Shown: positions 14,901 to 22,177, counted from the first letter of the stretch. The stretch: 30,180 bases of DNA from a virus (IMGVR_UViG_3300042381_000431:1-30180), one strand, 5' to 3'. The notes: generated by a model from the sequence alone, not told the origin. Translations and numbers: made by a program.

Positions 14901-15950
14901 AGTTTCGTTCCTAGTGATTTTTGCATCTAAAATGTCCCGTGCTTTTTGCACCTCTGCTTCGGATGCATTCCGTCCACCAGCAAACGCTCCAGCAATTCCG
15001 GCATAAGGCCCAAGCATTAAACCAGTGCCGGTGTTTGCCGCAATCAAACGACGGGAAACAGCTTGCTCTACAGTTTCTCCATCCCTAATCACAAGCCCGC
15101 CTCCTTGGTTTAGTTCAGACTTTGCCAGCAACATTGCGCCACGGTCAGCATTAGATGCATATCCACGCAGTTGCCCAATTAATCCGCGTTGTGCGCTTAC
15201 CAACGCCTTGTCAATCACGGCTCCGGTCATGTCGGTGCCGCCCTCTGATTTAAGCATCGCAATCACCATGCCCCGGTCTTCAGTGCCCAGCATTGCCAAT
15301 TGATCAATCGCCCCTTCAATCCCTGCCTGCGAATCACCACTGAGCCGATCCTCTTTGCCCTTTGAAAGCATGCCGTAAATCTCCCGCGCCAGTGGACGCA
15401 ATGGTGCCGCTCTTTCCTCAAGCCGCATCCGCACATCAACCCAGTGATGCAGCAAGTCCTTTGCATCCATTTCATCCATGCCTGGCAAAGCTTGCGCGTC
15501 CGCATTGATGCGGTCCACTTCAGCAAAGCGATCCTTTTCCTTCATTACTAATGCAGACTTTGATGCATCACCGCTGAAGTATTCAGCATACCCACGGTAG
15601 TCCTTGCGCTTCGTAAGGGCTTTGGACATTTGCCCGTAAAATGCATCCTCGTCATCTTTTGCCGCCATCCATTCTCCGCCAGACTCGTCACCCAGACGAC
15701 TGTAACTGTTCTCTGCCATCTTCTCTGCATAACCTGCACGCACGGTATCCCATCGCTCATTGACCAGTAAAGGATCAAGCCCGGTATCCAGTGCCACTGC
15801 CGCCATGGAAGCCAGCCGTTTCTTTTCCTGTTCGATCAATGGACCGGAAGCCTTCAAGTGCGCGTCAATTCCTGCGCGTCGGTCGGGAGGTAATCCGCCC
15901 AGCCAGTTGTCAAAATTCAGGACGATGTTTTCAGAGTCAATTTCGTTCAT
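5919..15950 (-). CDS. Giant polyvalent ejection protein (gp16 position), 3343 aa
   Basis: Last gene of the ejection-protein block, where T7 carries gp16 (about 1300 aa). Visible modules: helical N-terminus with hydrophobic segments near 302-325, 380-405 and 540-557; an ART-like module around 1030-1150; a second ADP-ribosyltransferase-like module at 1165-1465 with HGTP (His1200), LGAHFAEEES and VEGG (Glu1448) ending in PNQIKSA; an unassigned region 1500-1900 (MIPKKYIGKRFFLAMADLL, GGAGYPLM); a GNAT-like module at 1930-2030; a Gln/Glu/Lys-rich coiled coil at 2235-2370; and a C-terminal region at 2935-3300 resembling LPD38 of phage polyvalent proteins. Five YS[IV] tags separate the central modules. 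There is no signal peptide and I see no T7 gp16-like transglycosylase. The start overlaps the lysozyme gene (ATGA). Inference: virion protein ejected into the host, carrying effector or protective enzymes. Domain limits are approximate. Confidence 0.9.
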   Translation of the reverse strand: MNEIDSENIVLNFDNWLGGLPPDRRAGIDAHLKASGPLIEQEKKRLASMAAVALDTGLDPLLVNERWDTVRAGYAEKMAENSYSRLGDESGGEWMAAKDDEDAFYGQMSKALTKRKDYRGYAEYFSGDASKSALVMKEKDRFAEVDRINADAQALPGMDEMDAKDLLHHWVDVRMRLEERAAPLRPLAREIYGMLSKGKEDRLSGDSQAGIEGAIDQLAMLGTEDRGMVIAMLKSEGGTDMTGAVIDKALVSAQRGLIGQLRGYASNADRGAMLLAKSELNQGGGLVIRDGETVEQAVSRRLIAANTGTGLMLGPYAGIAGAFAGGRNASEAEVQKARDILDAKITRNETAQQAIGILEGTIDPVKPENTTLGRFVQRTAIDVGTSFGAMAPIILPQVGFIIAQGGYADEEYQRLREEGNDPATAQMASQITGAVQAGIERAVYLFNFVPTSTIARLTAAKAGSKVMGVGPALETSTTFRVLSKMGTIQAAEYGEEIGQAAAPILTGLLGEKLGWNMAEQSKFQGEISQFKEEGGFWRPEVFLTVMALSVFGGGYSGIKSSRRAQEALTEMLGDQTKLEAFGITPAKAAEIVAMPEAERKAAYFAEYPNRNVQTPGAIAAQQQVAAQVDAQMAQGQVELNEMKTAGVSITRTTNGFNVVDDTDGTAIPHTTAEEAMTTVRSIVKARGMAREETFLDALGEFTSMMQPGRTIQLSNKSGSLLQELEDATTQNKEQWVESIWDRADQERKKAGMEVLERDKNNPDSAAALDGMIVLGRSKTEAKGNVAKSISLVFREGRTLDLVEEQAENDLREAVIAGNTSLETMRGIIERIEKSTGDKYLLDNTETGITEAWSSLVRLYTTGTRKGKGNKITAGARSEMASSIRSERQRLRSAEAAGVTPSAFAKMREYLDYLKGIMGQVYRLQKARDAGLLDDLEAMIRESVGLKEQDALEAKVAEAVPTTYNLETGQGTSTFGYSVSPLPSVESFAAQDTDTQMSYSISPLIYDHNKELRRPKPLKEAINNEYTTTRKDNILYRPDRYYRVIDDNAWADFQNIGYFRPNPNSKVNDMGGYPVLYAATGGQAARYKGRYVLEVNPVEGQWTKTSEVSGYVTAEIGSVTKDSAVRVFEKQADGTYKVVLDNIGDQALFDPTEQADATGYSISTKRDADYMAAVESGDVATQQALVDEAAKAAGYNVAAWHGTPSGGFVTFNTQRNTINTKSGNTADPNTFLGAHFAEEESVARRFMDELYGAKDAPTNPQLYGVYLRITNPLGGDALAPGNIQETKRILADHGPKVTALAEELKIANDDLYNKTANAKIDVPVEILEQQGITAWVDEKKKRERQAFPEEFAKVEEITARLDQLKKSLNPKSEVTLPNGKVIELEGPRGLVGENQFGMDILSDVPTGRNAEAEKSKSADRAWRQSVGRSMRKNFDASGFDAILYNNAVEGGVSIIIPSPNQIKSADPITYDDQGNVIPLSQRFNPESENIGYSIAPTSKEQAKQEEKRQKEIAAGNRIASVLNGQGHPTGPTVAANEVADAKEVPTMIPKKYIGKRFFLAMADLLGASGSVRGVPMQGGAGYPLMHYVKGSEETTAAWASSRDGVIALLRDMVKTGVIWKDEKTGRHYALLAPNAMDQETHKSNANNGMVFVADMAHAISTEVINPEDNQKLLTLIRGRSKALNNFPDFTNPDAPIVFGRLSFENRAEVVDVTQSAEAIALGSPSAARTLLSTRDASYHGVEPGSMLSMLLIDIDRMATQVDGNWVLRNDLGASNFGVPEHMSYDTIIPGRMIAHFRTPIPLDVAIPGMITEFKAASDAVNAEKIKKGEKPGAMGRPAFLLTRMPKGINGQLLTEELFADIESVQKLGEMGVNPPAIRAFTEAVEGTWSTITKRSTKGLAEFLYMQARSEAANTMRQYSKAEMQELVKAGTVELYTLGKQVGDRDVGFSVHLMPDGTRELRSVINNTGVKGMLPLIVARAIEAGANRLEVYAVPTAANPNGVLPEAFAKHGWTAPQDREGNRIVIPYDRNKLGKTETERAHKEAALKDYWTSQGWDGQKMPDRVIMSHGGIRTETIADEVGQRVYDESNAGTWATSEPTPEEIRGPIGDGVQGDVPAGGSAGGTIGGRRAVVPRGANTTLETLTSTKLTPAQLRTLGLDTDRFEALKQAVAAGTGYSITTAAGLENIKAQLDKVAIDPDVRFKMMQRASENLGRMARDIGFRDDVATAANDAGMAQMEQQQATALAGVVDRYSAEEQQRLRADEEALKELKVKHETALQDLSVKADIEAGGAQADGWTADQKDALKVRQRLEQTTLQAQQRAEKLALETKQQKATDAARAKEQQEVKLLKQEQAAQRKANAQKTGEREQRATMLDYLAALDTILMPFPAEVRNKVGGFVSLAGLRTNASMEKYLKDRVEKLNNAVENYLRKDYVEQIKDLIKKGDAKRASGKKPGGKLGAEGHVLFDAVKAAAGMSEEETNKAIMELSDAIEKARMDDPDAVPVLAEKLQAAVMFGDLNGKTRTARDLANALTWLKENYKRERTKWRIKEENRLNENTRLANGGVDALDGPTTDSDRLNSTSELGEFRAGSSGFSGAMRALFGKDSELFKRWTAASRKAIIKRTIEFQALQKDWRDLKDRLYGKGWKGDRKLYDDIVEPVEKSGVLITDKMKKSRETIPVNTAENILAGKAPELAEQYTDAEKAEMRVALDANILEKRPKDTISLTKISGSTVGSEIMLSQGQAMHISLMWRQAQGRAPMEAHGYTEETITQVEAFMSPEAKAIRDWIASRYTNEWGDLNAVFAGMFGVNLPQIENYSPLKFWSQQRKELANPDPSGGPIMAQGGMSTGMLKERVEKHGAEPRIVNAIDVFFDHMRQVAHFKAFAELAREMRGVMSKPEIRRSLAVKHGKIGTELMDKWMDAMEQGGLTQKPGWFESQLSNMGGARAVAVLAWNFKSAFTNVLNLLGMARKMPPDQYLKGIVRLFGGRLNWWVGKGSVFQSSEIIQRRINSGMSPEMQAGMARIATMRPGALKAFMEGGMALHAYSDAIFTSGSVAIAYDFHLREFLKDGIAPEEAQRMALAATEQSIADVTQPTEFLDKSTVEMERNAMARAIFSFQSDPRQKMALQMEAYAEKDWGRLVKLVIVDHVVTGLIMQTITNAWRDANDDDDGDDVFDPLHWQLSDYLIAAAIGPWSALPMFGPAIDAVGAAFKSGPAINESILTSAGSWAGRGVRMVTSEKGKVEPYEMTSDVIRGTAIGTAIMTGDARFAVVARVGSTAFDLLDNYIETEEESISHELKMRRLKDKELNPPAEKTAEEEAQAKVDKAAKNLRELERLREEQKGK

Positions 15951-17953
15951 TGGTCAAAAAGTGCTGCCTCACGTTTACGCCGGTTCACCAAGCCTTTCAA
16001 CTCCTCACCTCCTGCTTTGGTGTAAAGCAGCAGTCGGCGTTTTACTTCCTTCATGTCTCCGTTGCTTGTCTCAAGCAAGTAGCCGCCACGCCCGGTGTTG
16101 AAGTCAAAAGAAATCAAAGCGTTGCGTTGGTTGTCTGACAAAGTCACCCCAGCCTTTTGTGCCGCGCCATCAATTCTTCCTGCGTGCATGGACAATTCCT
16201 CACGCAATCTAGCGTCTGCCTCTTCTTTACTCAGCACTTCGCCTTCAGACTTTGCCCGTGTTCCGTAACCTACGGAAGTCTGCTTGTAGTCTCCGTAAGC
16301 TTCTGGGATAAACGACTCCATTTCTTTAACGGCATCAACTAAGGTCTCGTCCAATGCGCCTGACGGACCACTTGGCCCAACATCTCCCTGTGCTCCCAAG
16401 TTTGGAGGGGTTGCGCTCACTGGCTTGTAGTCTCGCATCATGTTCTCAAACGCTCCCATCCTAGTGCCTTCTGGAATAAGCGTCCTCAGTTGCAACTTCA
16501 CAGCAGGAAGACTGTTTGCCTCGTTCGGGTTGTCTCGGAACCAGTCATTCATTTTCATCTCAATGACCGTCTGTGCATTCAGCGCATTCTGTTTCGCCAC
16601 AGGATCGTCCTTGAAGACCATCTCACTGGTAGGCTTTCCATCAGAACCAAGCTTGGGAACTTTAGTCCTCCACGGCACGGCTCCGGTTTCGGAGTCAAAC
16701 AGAACGTCCAGTGACTTGCTGACGTTTTGCTGAATCTCAGGACGAACCGATCCCTTTGGCGGCAGTGCGCCATACTTCCTGTAGAGTTCACCAGTAATCT
16801 CGCCTGCACTGCTTTGCGTGACCCGTGTCCCAATGTCCTTGACCAGTTCAAAATATTTGGTGCGGTCTGGGTCTTGACTTGGGTTGTAGTCTTTGACCTT
16901 CTGCCGCATTTCTACTGCGTTTCTTACTCCATTTGTCTCACGGTCCAACGCCTCTGCCTGTGCGTTGCGGTTTTTGAGCATGTCTTTGGCTTTTTGCCGC
17001 AGGGCAGGCGTAAAGTGAACGCTCTCGTATGCATCAATGTGCTCGTCGGTGCTGTAAACGTTGCCAACAATGCCATTGGCTACGTCGTCAATCACCTCAG
17101 AAGCCCGTCCATTAGACGTTTGCTTGATTGCGGATCGCAGACGCTCAAGATTGGATGGGCTATGTGTTCCGAAAGCGCCGCTGTCCAAGGCTTTAATGGT
17201 TGCCTCTTCCCCGCCTTCCGTTGCTGCCTTGATTGCAGTGTCCTCGGCGGCATCAAAAGCATCTGCCTTGGCTTTCTTGATGTTGTATTCTGCCCGATCC
17301 TTCATCTTGCCCTCAATGGTCGCCAGCTTGGACTCACTCCATCGTCCAGTGTCACGCATGTTTTGCCCAATGCCTAGAGCCGTTGCCATGTCGCCCTTAT
17401 CAAATGCTCGGATCAGCGCACCTTCCATTTTCTCGCTCTCAAGCTCAAACACTTTGCTTGCTGAGGATATTTGAGTGGCAGTCGCTTGCCGCTTAGACCA
17501 CCGCTCCAGCCGAGTACTAATTGCCATCCTTGCGTCAGGAGATAAGTCTTGCTTCAGCAATGACTCGTTCAATGACTTCATGCGTCCTTCCGCAATTCCG
17601 ATCCACTTTGTGGTGTCTGGCTCAACTGCAATGTCTGCGGCAATGGCTTGCTCTTCCAGTTCCATTGCCTCGGCTGCATCCAGTTCCTTTAAGTGATTGA
17701 TGGATTTGTTCCGTTCAATCAAGAGGTTGGTAATTGCCGCGCCTTCACCGGCAATAGCCTGCCCAATGGCACCCACTTGCTGCTCGGCAACGATAAACCC
17801 TCGCGGATCGACTTGGGCAACGGCACCTGCTGCACGAATGGATGCGGAGTTGTCGGTGCTTAGACCTTCAATCCCGGCAGATTTCTGGAATCCCCCGAGG
17901 TTGGTCGTGGTCTTGGGGAGTTGCTCGTAGGGGATGGGGATGCCTCTTGCCAT
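15947..17953 (-). CDS. Internal virion protein (gp15 position) with C-terminal GH24 lysozyme
   Basis: Residues 1-500 of this 668-aa protein are mostly charged alpha-helix (for example ELESEKMEGALIRAFDKGDM), as expected for a T7 gp15-like ejection protein. A Gly/Pro linker (GDVGPSGPSG, 523-532) leads to a T4-type lysozyme domain at about 535-668. Its active-site string has Glu546 and Asp555 at the nine-residue spacing of T4 lysozyme Glu11/Asp20, then SVGYGT, and it closes with NRRKREAALF. The third catalytic-site residue appears as Ser560 instead of the usual Thr. Role: local peptidoglycan cutting during DNA entry. The start lies one base after the gp14-like stop and the end overlaps the giant gene by four bases. 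In T7 the wall-cutting domain is at the N-terminus of gp16, so here that activity sits on a different protein. Confidence 0.88.
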   Translation of the reverse strand: MARGIPIPYEQLPKTTTNLGGFQKSAGIEGLSTDNSASIRAAGAVAQVDPRGFIVAEQQVGAIGQAIAGEGAAITNLLIERNKSINHLKELDAAEAMELEEQAIAADIAVEPDTTKWIGIAEGRMKSLNESLLKQDLSPDARMAISTRLERWSKRQATATQISSASKVFELESEKMEGALIRAFDKGDMATALGIGQNMRDTGRWSESKLATIEGKMKDRAEYNIKKAKADAFDAAEDTAIKAATEGGEEATIKALDSGAFGTHSPSNLERLRSAIKQTSNGRASEVIDDVANGIVGNVYSTDEHIDAYESVHFTPALRQKAKDMLKNRNAQAEALDRETNGVRNAVEMRQKVKDYNPSQDPDRTKYFELVKDIGTRVTQSSAGEITGELYRKYGALPPKGSVRPEIQQNVSKSLDVLFDSETGAVPWRTKVPKLGSDGKPTSEMVFKDDPVAKQNALNAQTVIEMKMNDWFRDNPNEANSLPAVKLQLRTLIPEGTRMGAFENMMRDYKPVSATPPNLGAQGDVGPSGPSGALDETLVDAVKEMESFIPEAYGDYKQTSVGYGTRAKSEGEVLSKEEADARLREELSMHAGRIDGAAQKAGVTLSDNQRNALISFDFNTGRGGYLLETSNGDMKEVKRRLLLYTKAGGEELKGLVNRRKREAALFDQ

Positions 17954-17954
17954 A

Positions 17955-18755
17955 TCAAATGATGGTGTCGCTTATGTTGCGAATTGGAGTCGAATCTTTG
18001 TAGCCCTTGTAGGGAGTGCTGGTGGTCCGGCGGTAGGAATAAGCATCCCGCGCCATGCCGCCAATGCCAGAGATCAGGTTGCCAGTTGCGGCTGAGCGCA
18101 TGCCAGCAGACTGCGCTCGTTCGCCAAAGAGGTTCAAGCGTGCCTGACTTGCTCCCATGGCAGCGTTGTTCCGTGCCGCAGCAGCAGCAAGCAAGCTCAT
18201 GCCAACGTCGATGCCTGCGGTCTCGCCCCGGATCGTTTCCAGATCAGCGGAACGGAAGCCCTGACGGCGGGAAATCTCGTCGGCGTAGCGCATCTCCTCT
18301 TCGGCCAAGGCTTGTGTCTCGGCACCTTTGACCAGCAGTTCCAGTGGCGATCCAGTTGTGTCCACGATGCCTCGGGATGCGGTAGCTGCACGCTGTTGGG
18401 CCAGCATTCTGGCAAAGTCTTCCCTGCTCCTGCGGATGTTATTCTGCGCGTTGCCGCTCTCCCGCTCTGTCTGTGCCCTGATCCCTGCTGCGTTGGCGTA
18501 GGCGGCTTGCTGTGCCTTACCCTGCTTGATTGCCTCAAGCTGCGCCTGTGCTGCCTGCATGCTGCCCTGTTGCTGCGCTCCCTGTGTGGCGGCTTGGGCG
18601 TTCATCAACGCAAACTGAGCGTTTGTTGCAGCAGCGTTTTGGCTGGCTTGATAAGATACCCCCGCACCAACGCCGGTAGCGACCACCGATCCCACTTTAA
18701 AAATAGTGCCCCCAATTTTTGTAATTGCAGCAACTGTTGCTGGATTAAGTGCCAT
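17955..18755 (-). CDS. Internal virion protein, gp14-like, 266 aa
   Basis: A Gly/Val/Ala-rich hydrophobic N-terminus (about residues 5-38, TKIGGTIFKVGSVVATGV) could insert into the host envelope, as proposed for T7 gp14. It is followed by a long Ala/Gln-rich helical region (AQAATQGAQQQGSMQAAQAQ) and the motif TASRGIVDTTGSPLELL near residues 124-140, a pattern I associate with phage internal virion proteins of this class. The C-terminus is basic and Tyr-rich. It shares a TAATG overlap with the gp13-like gene and is followed directly by the lysozyme-bearing ejection protein, matching T7 order 13-14-15-16. The family call rests on order, length and composition, not on alignment. Confidence 0.8.
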   Translation of the reverse strand: MALNPATVAAITKIGGTIFKVGSVVATGVGAGVSYQASQNAAATNAQFALMNAQAATQGAQQQGSMQAAQAQLEAIKQGKAQQAAYANAAGIRAQTERESGNAQNNIRRSREDFARMLAQQRAATASRGIVDTTGSPLELLVKGAETQALAEEEMRYADEISRRQGFRSADLETIRGETAGIDVGMSLLAAAAARNNAAMGASQARLNLFGERAQSAGMRSAATGNLISGIGGMARDAYSYRRTTSTPYKGYKDSTPIRNISDTII

Positions 18756-19186
18756 TAATTTGGATTGTAAAAGATTGAGGAGACGTACTGGGTCTCGCCG
18801 GACTCAAAGCCCATCTGCCGCAGGATGCGTGCAATGGACGGCAATGTGGTTGCGCGGAAGACTCTAAACTCTGCCGGTGGCTCAACTGACGTCCCGGCCA
18901 ACCTAATGCAGGCTTGGACTGCCACCTTAAATGCCGCAGTTGATTGCGCCAAGGACAGGCTCGGACGAGAGATTGCGCCCTCCAACATGGCAACGCCAAC
19001 GCCATAACACTCGTAGCACCACAGCACCACCATTGGGCCGGACTCGTCGCAGACAATCACCCCAAGTGGGGGAAGGATCGCCACTGGAAACGTGGAGGAC
19101 TCGCGCCAGTTCCACCACTCGGCAACCATGACCGCGTCATCTGGCGTATAAGGCCGGACGGTCAGGTGAGGAAGATCATCGTGCAT
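18755..19186 (-). CDS. gp13-like small GNAT-type protein, 143 aa
   Basis: The product has a layout like T7 gp13 (138 aa), which precedes gp14 and is needed for assembly of the internal core. It starts with a beta strand and helix (LTVRPYTPDDAVMVAEWW), carries a hydrophobic middle (GPMVVLWCYECYGVGVAML) and ends in a GNAT-like strand-helix pattern (FRVFRATTLPSIARILRQMG followed by Phe). I see no clear acetyl-CoA pyrophosphate loop, so enzyme activity is doubtful. It overlaps the nozzle gene by 11 bases and shares TAATG with the gp14-like gene. The position between the nozzle and gp14 genes supports the gp13-equivalent call. Confidence 0.72.
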   Translation of the reverse strand: MHDDLPHLTVRPYTPDDAVMVAEWWNWRESSTFPVAILPPLGVIVCDESGPMVVLWCYECYGVGVAMLEGAISRPSLSLAQSTAAFKVAVQACIRLAGTSVEPPAEFRVFRATTLPSIARILRQMGFESGETQYVSSIFYNPN

Positions 19187-21479
19187 AGATACCAGTATGG
19201 GCTACCACCATCAAAATATTCAAGGGCTGAGCACTGTCGGTGCGAATTTCAAAGTTTGTGCCGTCAAGGAACCCGGCTTGGTGGTAAATGGGTTCTGTCA
19301 GTCCAGTGAACAACGGCACTGCCGCGTCCATCGTTGGATTTGGGTTGCGGAACAGGAAGGGCCGGAAAGGGCCAACGTCGCTGTCACCTGTGGACATGGC
19401 ACCAGATAGGTGCAGCCTGACTCGAAGTTCTGGGGTGCGGTGCTGCAATCCCTGCGCGGTGCCGTCCTGTAGTTGGAGATCGGACAAGAAAGGCTGGATG
19501 CGGGACAAGAACGGAAGTCCCACAATCACATGGTCGCCACCACCTGGGAAGTCGTCGTAGTCCAACGTGATTTGCCCGCCAATCACTTTGCGTGGTGCCT
19601 GCTCTGCACCGTCCAAGATGACAGAGACCACCGCTCCTTCTAAGTGCCCAAGCCCACTGACCACAAGTGTTGGAAGGACCATCTCTTGCCGGATCGCAGA
19701 GTCCAAATACGTCAAAGTCACCCGGTAATCTGCACCGTCGTCCACGGTCGTCCAGTGGTCCGGGGGGAACCGCTCAATAAACCGCTTGGTCACGCCGTCA
19801 ATCTCGCGCAGGACAGAGAACCAGACCTCGTCAGCATCCTTGTCACCATAGATTGTACAGACTGACTCCACGAATCCACTTGTGGGATGTTGTGCCCATG
19901 CGACCACCTCAGACTCCCGCCGGTAGGTGCAGGACAGGAGCATGCCGTCGTTGGTCACTGCCCAGATGATGCTGTCTGGGTTCTGTGCATAACCGAATTG
20001 TTTGAACCCGGACTTGGTCATGTGCTCGGAAAGCTGCGTCAGGTCCGGTGCCTTGTACCCTTGCTCGTCGAAGGCGAAGACGTACTCACGCAGTGCCCTG
20101 CGCCCCCGCTGCACGAACAGGACGACGCTGCCCACCAGTTGTGCCTGTAGGTCAGCACTACCAAACTTGGTTTTCCGCTTGGAGTACGGTGGGTTCGTTG
20201 GCGAGATCACGCCGTCACCGCTGTCCAGCAGCCACTCGTCCCCCTCGGTGCCTACGATCAACCCTTCCTGAGAAGCCAGCCAGACAATCGGGTTGGCTTC
20301 CTGTGCTGCTACCTGCACAGCATAGGACGAGTCCTCAAAGTCCAGAAGCTGGAAATTGTTAAAGTCGTTGATGGCACTGCCCCAAATCTTCTGCGGTTCT
20401 GCGGCGTTGCCTGCAAACGTCAGTCGTTGCTGGTGGATTGCACAAGCCCGAGGATAACCGCGCCGGGTAGACCATGCGCCCTCTGCCCAGTCGAGCGTAG
20501 CGGTGGTGGCTTCCAGTGCCTTGATGACGGTCACGTTGGCAACAGTCGATGACGTCACGCCGGTCACCTTGACCAGACCATGGATTGATGGATCGATGGC
20601 AGCAAGTTCGGCCCGAGGATCAGGAGTGCCTGTGTGGGAACCGGCAACATACCGCATCCGCATTGCCGTCTCAACGTCTACCGTGCCATTGGCTTGGATG
20701 TTGTTATCCTTATCTGCGCCCCATGACCGCAGTGTCTGCCAAGTGCCGTCCACCTTTTGAACCTCAAGGAACAGTTCTCCGGCCCATTTCCCAAAAGTAT
20801 AAAGCTCCCACGCACCCAGCACCCGCAGTGCCGTTGTAGTAGCCGTTGCCGTCAGCGGAAGCTGTTCTGTAGCCACTGCCCTGCGGTGGGTGATCTGGTA
20901 GTAGCTCCCCACGTTCTCGGTGGTGAAGTGGGCAACGGAGCTTGTCAAAGTGCCGCTGCCGGTCATGACGGAGCACCGCATCGTGCCGGTCGTGTCGTTC
21001 AGGTCACGCATTGCTGGCCAATTCCAAGCGAAGTCAGCAAGCGTCCAACTGGTGTCGGATACCCGGCGCAGTTCCTGTGGGTGGAAGCTTGGATGAGTGA
21101 AAAAGATCAGGTTGTTTACCTGCACCATCTGGATGCCAAATAGCTGCGCCTCGGTCCATGGGGCGGCAAGCTCAAGCGGCACGCCACCAGACAGCACCAA
21201 GGCACCGTCCTTCCAGAAGCGCAGGTATCCATCACCAAGCTCCAACACGAACCGGGATGTGGTGCTGAAGTTGAACGGCAGCAACCGGCACTGCTTCGTG
21301 TTGTATTTGGCTTCCCCTAGATACAGCATTCCCGGACGACGACGCACCCCGCCCAGCGTCCGAGGAAGGAAGTTCCGGCATACCCGGCAGGCTTTCTTCA
21401 GCGACTCAAGGTCCACGCGACCCATCAGGTCCGGCGTAAGTTCCCCGGCGTTGAATGCATTGGTTAGTATCCGTGCCAT
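19176..21479 (-). CDS. Tail tubular protein B (nozzle), gp12-like, 767 aa
   Basis: The N-terminus carries the signature of podovirus nozzle proteins: NAFNAGELTPDLMGRVDLES, then CRVCRNFLPRTLGGVRRRPG and LLPFNFSTTSRFVLELGDGY (roughly residues 8-85). The rest is beta-rich, as expected for the nozzle, and the length is close to T7 gp12 (794 aa). The central part contains phrases common in this family (IWGSAINDFNNF, VQRGRRALREYVFAFDEQGY). It assembles below the gp11 ring and forms the tip of the short tail through which DNA exits. Its ATG overlaps the gp11-like stop by one base (TAATG). Confidence 0.93.
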   Translation of the reverse strand: MARILTNAFNAGELTPDLMGRVDLESLKKACRVCRNFLPRTLGGVRRRPGMLYLGEAKYNTKQCRLLPFNFSTTSRFVLELGDGYLRFWKDGALVLSGGVPLELAAPWTEAQLFGIQMVQVNNLIFFTHPSFHPQELRRVSDTSWTLADFAWNWPAMRDLNDTTGTMRCSVMTGSGTLTSSVAHFTTENVGSYYQITHRRAVATEQLPLTATATTTALRVLGAWELYTFGKWAGELFLEVQKVDGTWQTLRSWGADKDNNIQANGTVDVETAMRMRYVAGSHTGTPDPRAELAAIDPSIHGLVKVTGVTSSTVANVTVIKALEATTATLDWAEGAWSTRRGYPRACAIHQQRLTFAGNAAEPQKIWGSAINDFNNFQLLDFEDSSYAVQVAAQEANPIVWLASQEGLIVGTEGDEWLLDSGDGVISPTNPPYSKRKTKFGSADLQAQLVGSVVLFVQRGRRALREYVFAFDEQGYKAPDLTQLSEHMTKSGFKQFGYAQNPDSIIWAVTNDGMLLSCTYRRESEVVAWAQHPTSGFVESVCTIYGDKDADEVWFSVLREIDGVTKRFIERFPPDHWTTVDDGADYRVTLTYLDSAIRQEMVLPTLVVSGLGHLEGAVVSVILDGAEQAPRKVIGGQITLDYDDFPGGGDHVIVGLPFLSRIQPFLSDLQLQDGTAQGLQHRTPELRVRLHLSGAMSTGDSDVGPFRPFLFRNPNPTMDAAVPLFTGLTEPIYHQAGFLDGTNFEIRTDSAQPLNILMVVAHTGIYAR

Positions 21480-22111
21480 TATGGGTAGATTTCAGTGTTG
21501 ACGGGATCAGGGTAGTTGGGGAACCCAGCACCGTATCTGGCAGAGGTGTAGGAGTCCATGCGCTCGTGGTACGGGATGACTCTTGTCATGGTCTCAGCGG
21601 CGTTGGTCTCCTCGGCCCTTGCCCTTGCCGGTGCAGCCAGTGCGTCAAGCATCTGGATGGCAGAGGTCTGGAGAGTAAAGGAAGGAGCAATCGCCTTGGC
21701 AAGCTCGTAGCCAAAGAACTCACAAAAGTTGGCATCCCACAGGCTGACCTGCTCCACTCGCCGCAGGTATCGCAGCTTGCATGTGGTCAGGTTGGTCAGC
21801 ACCTCGGCGCCTTCGACCTCAAACGGCACGCTACCCACGCCGGGAGGACATCCGTTGATCTCCAGCACCCTGAGACAGTCGCTGGGCAACGGATAAGCGT
21901 AGGTGTATTCAAACGCCGGAGCGGTCGCAGATGCCGTCAGTTGCATCCGGCGCACCGCGAAATTCCATGGGTACGCACGCATGAGGTTGTCCCGCACTGC
22001 GTCAAACATCCGGCGCACATGCTCCGCCGTCACGGTGTTCTCTGACAGGTCTGCGATCCGTGCCATTCCAATATGCCCGAGGGCAAGGTTTGCGAGTGTC
22101 GTTTCAGTCAT
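21479..22111 (-). CDS. Tail tubular protein A (adaptor), gp11-like, 210 aa
   Basis: The pattern TLANLALGHIGMARIADLSE followed by VRRMFDAVRDNLMRAYPWNF (about residues 5-55) is typical of podovirus gp11-like adaptors, which form a ring between the portal and the nozzle. Length is close to T7 gp11 (196 aa). I chose the ATG at 22111 (MTETTLAN) over an in-frame ATG at 22126, because the latter lies inside the U-tract of the terminator hairpin at 22125-22159. The C-terminus ends DPVNTEIYP and overlaps the nozzle start by one base. Because a terminator lies just upstream, expression depends on read-through or a promoter that I cannot identify. Confidence 0.9.
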   Translation of the reverse strand: MTETTLANLALGHIGMARIADLSENTVTAEHVRRMFDAVRDNLMRAYPWNFAVRRMQLTASATAPAFEYTYAYPLPSDCLRVLEINGCPPGVGSVPFEVEGAEVLTNLTTCKLRYLRRVEQVSLWDANFCEFFGYELAKAIAPSFTLQTSAIQMLDALAAPARARAEETNAAETMTRVIPYHERMDSYTSARYGAGFPNYPDPVNTEIYP

Positions 22112-22124
22112 GAGCGTAAATAGC

Positions 22125-22159
22125 AAAACCCCCGACCCGGCACAAGTCCAGGCCGGGGG
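22125..22159 (-). terminator. Strong intrinsic terminator after the capsid/cement genes
   Basis: On the minus strand the 31-base palindrome from 22159 to 22129 forms a 12-bp GC-rich stem (CCCCCGGCCTGG with CCGGGTCGGGGG, two G-U pairs) around the loop ACTTGTG, followed directly by TTTTG. It lies 18 bases after the stop of the cement-like gene and 14 bases before the gp11-like ATG. T7 has its Tphi terminator in the same place, between gene 10 and gene 11. Confidence 0.92.
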
Positions 22160-22177
22160 CCAACCAATGAACCAATT

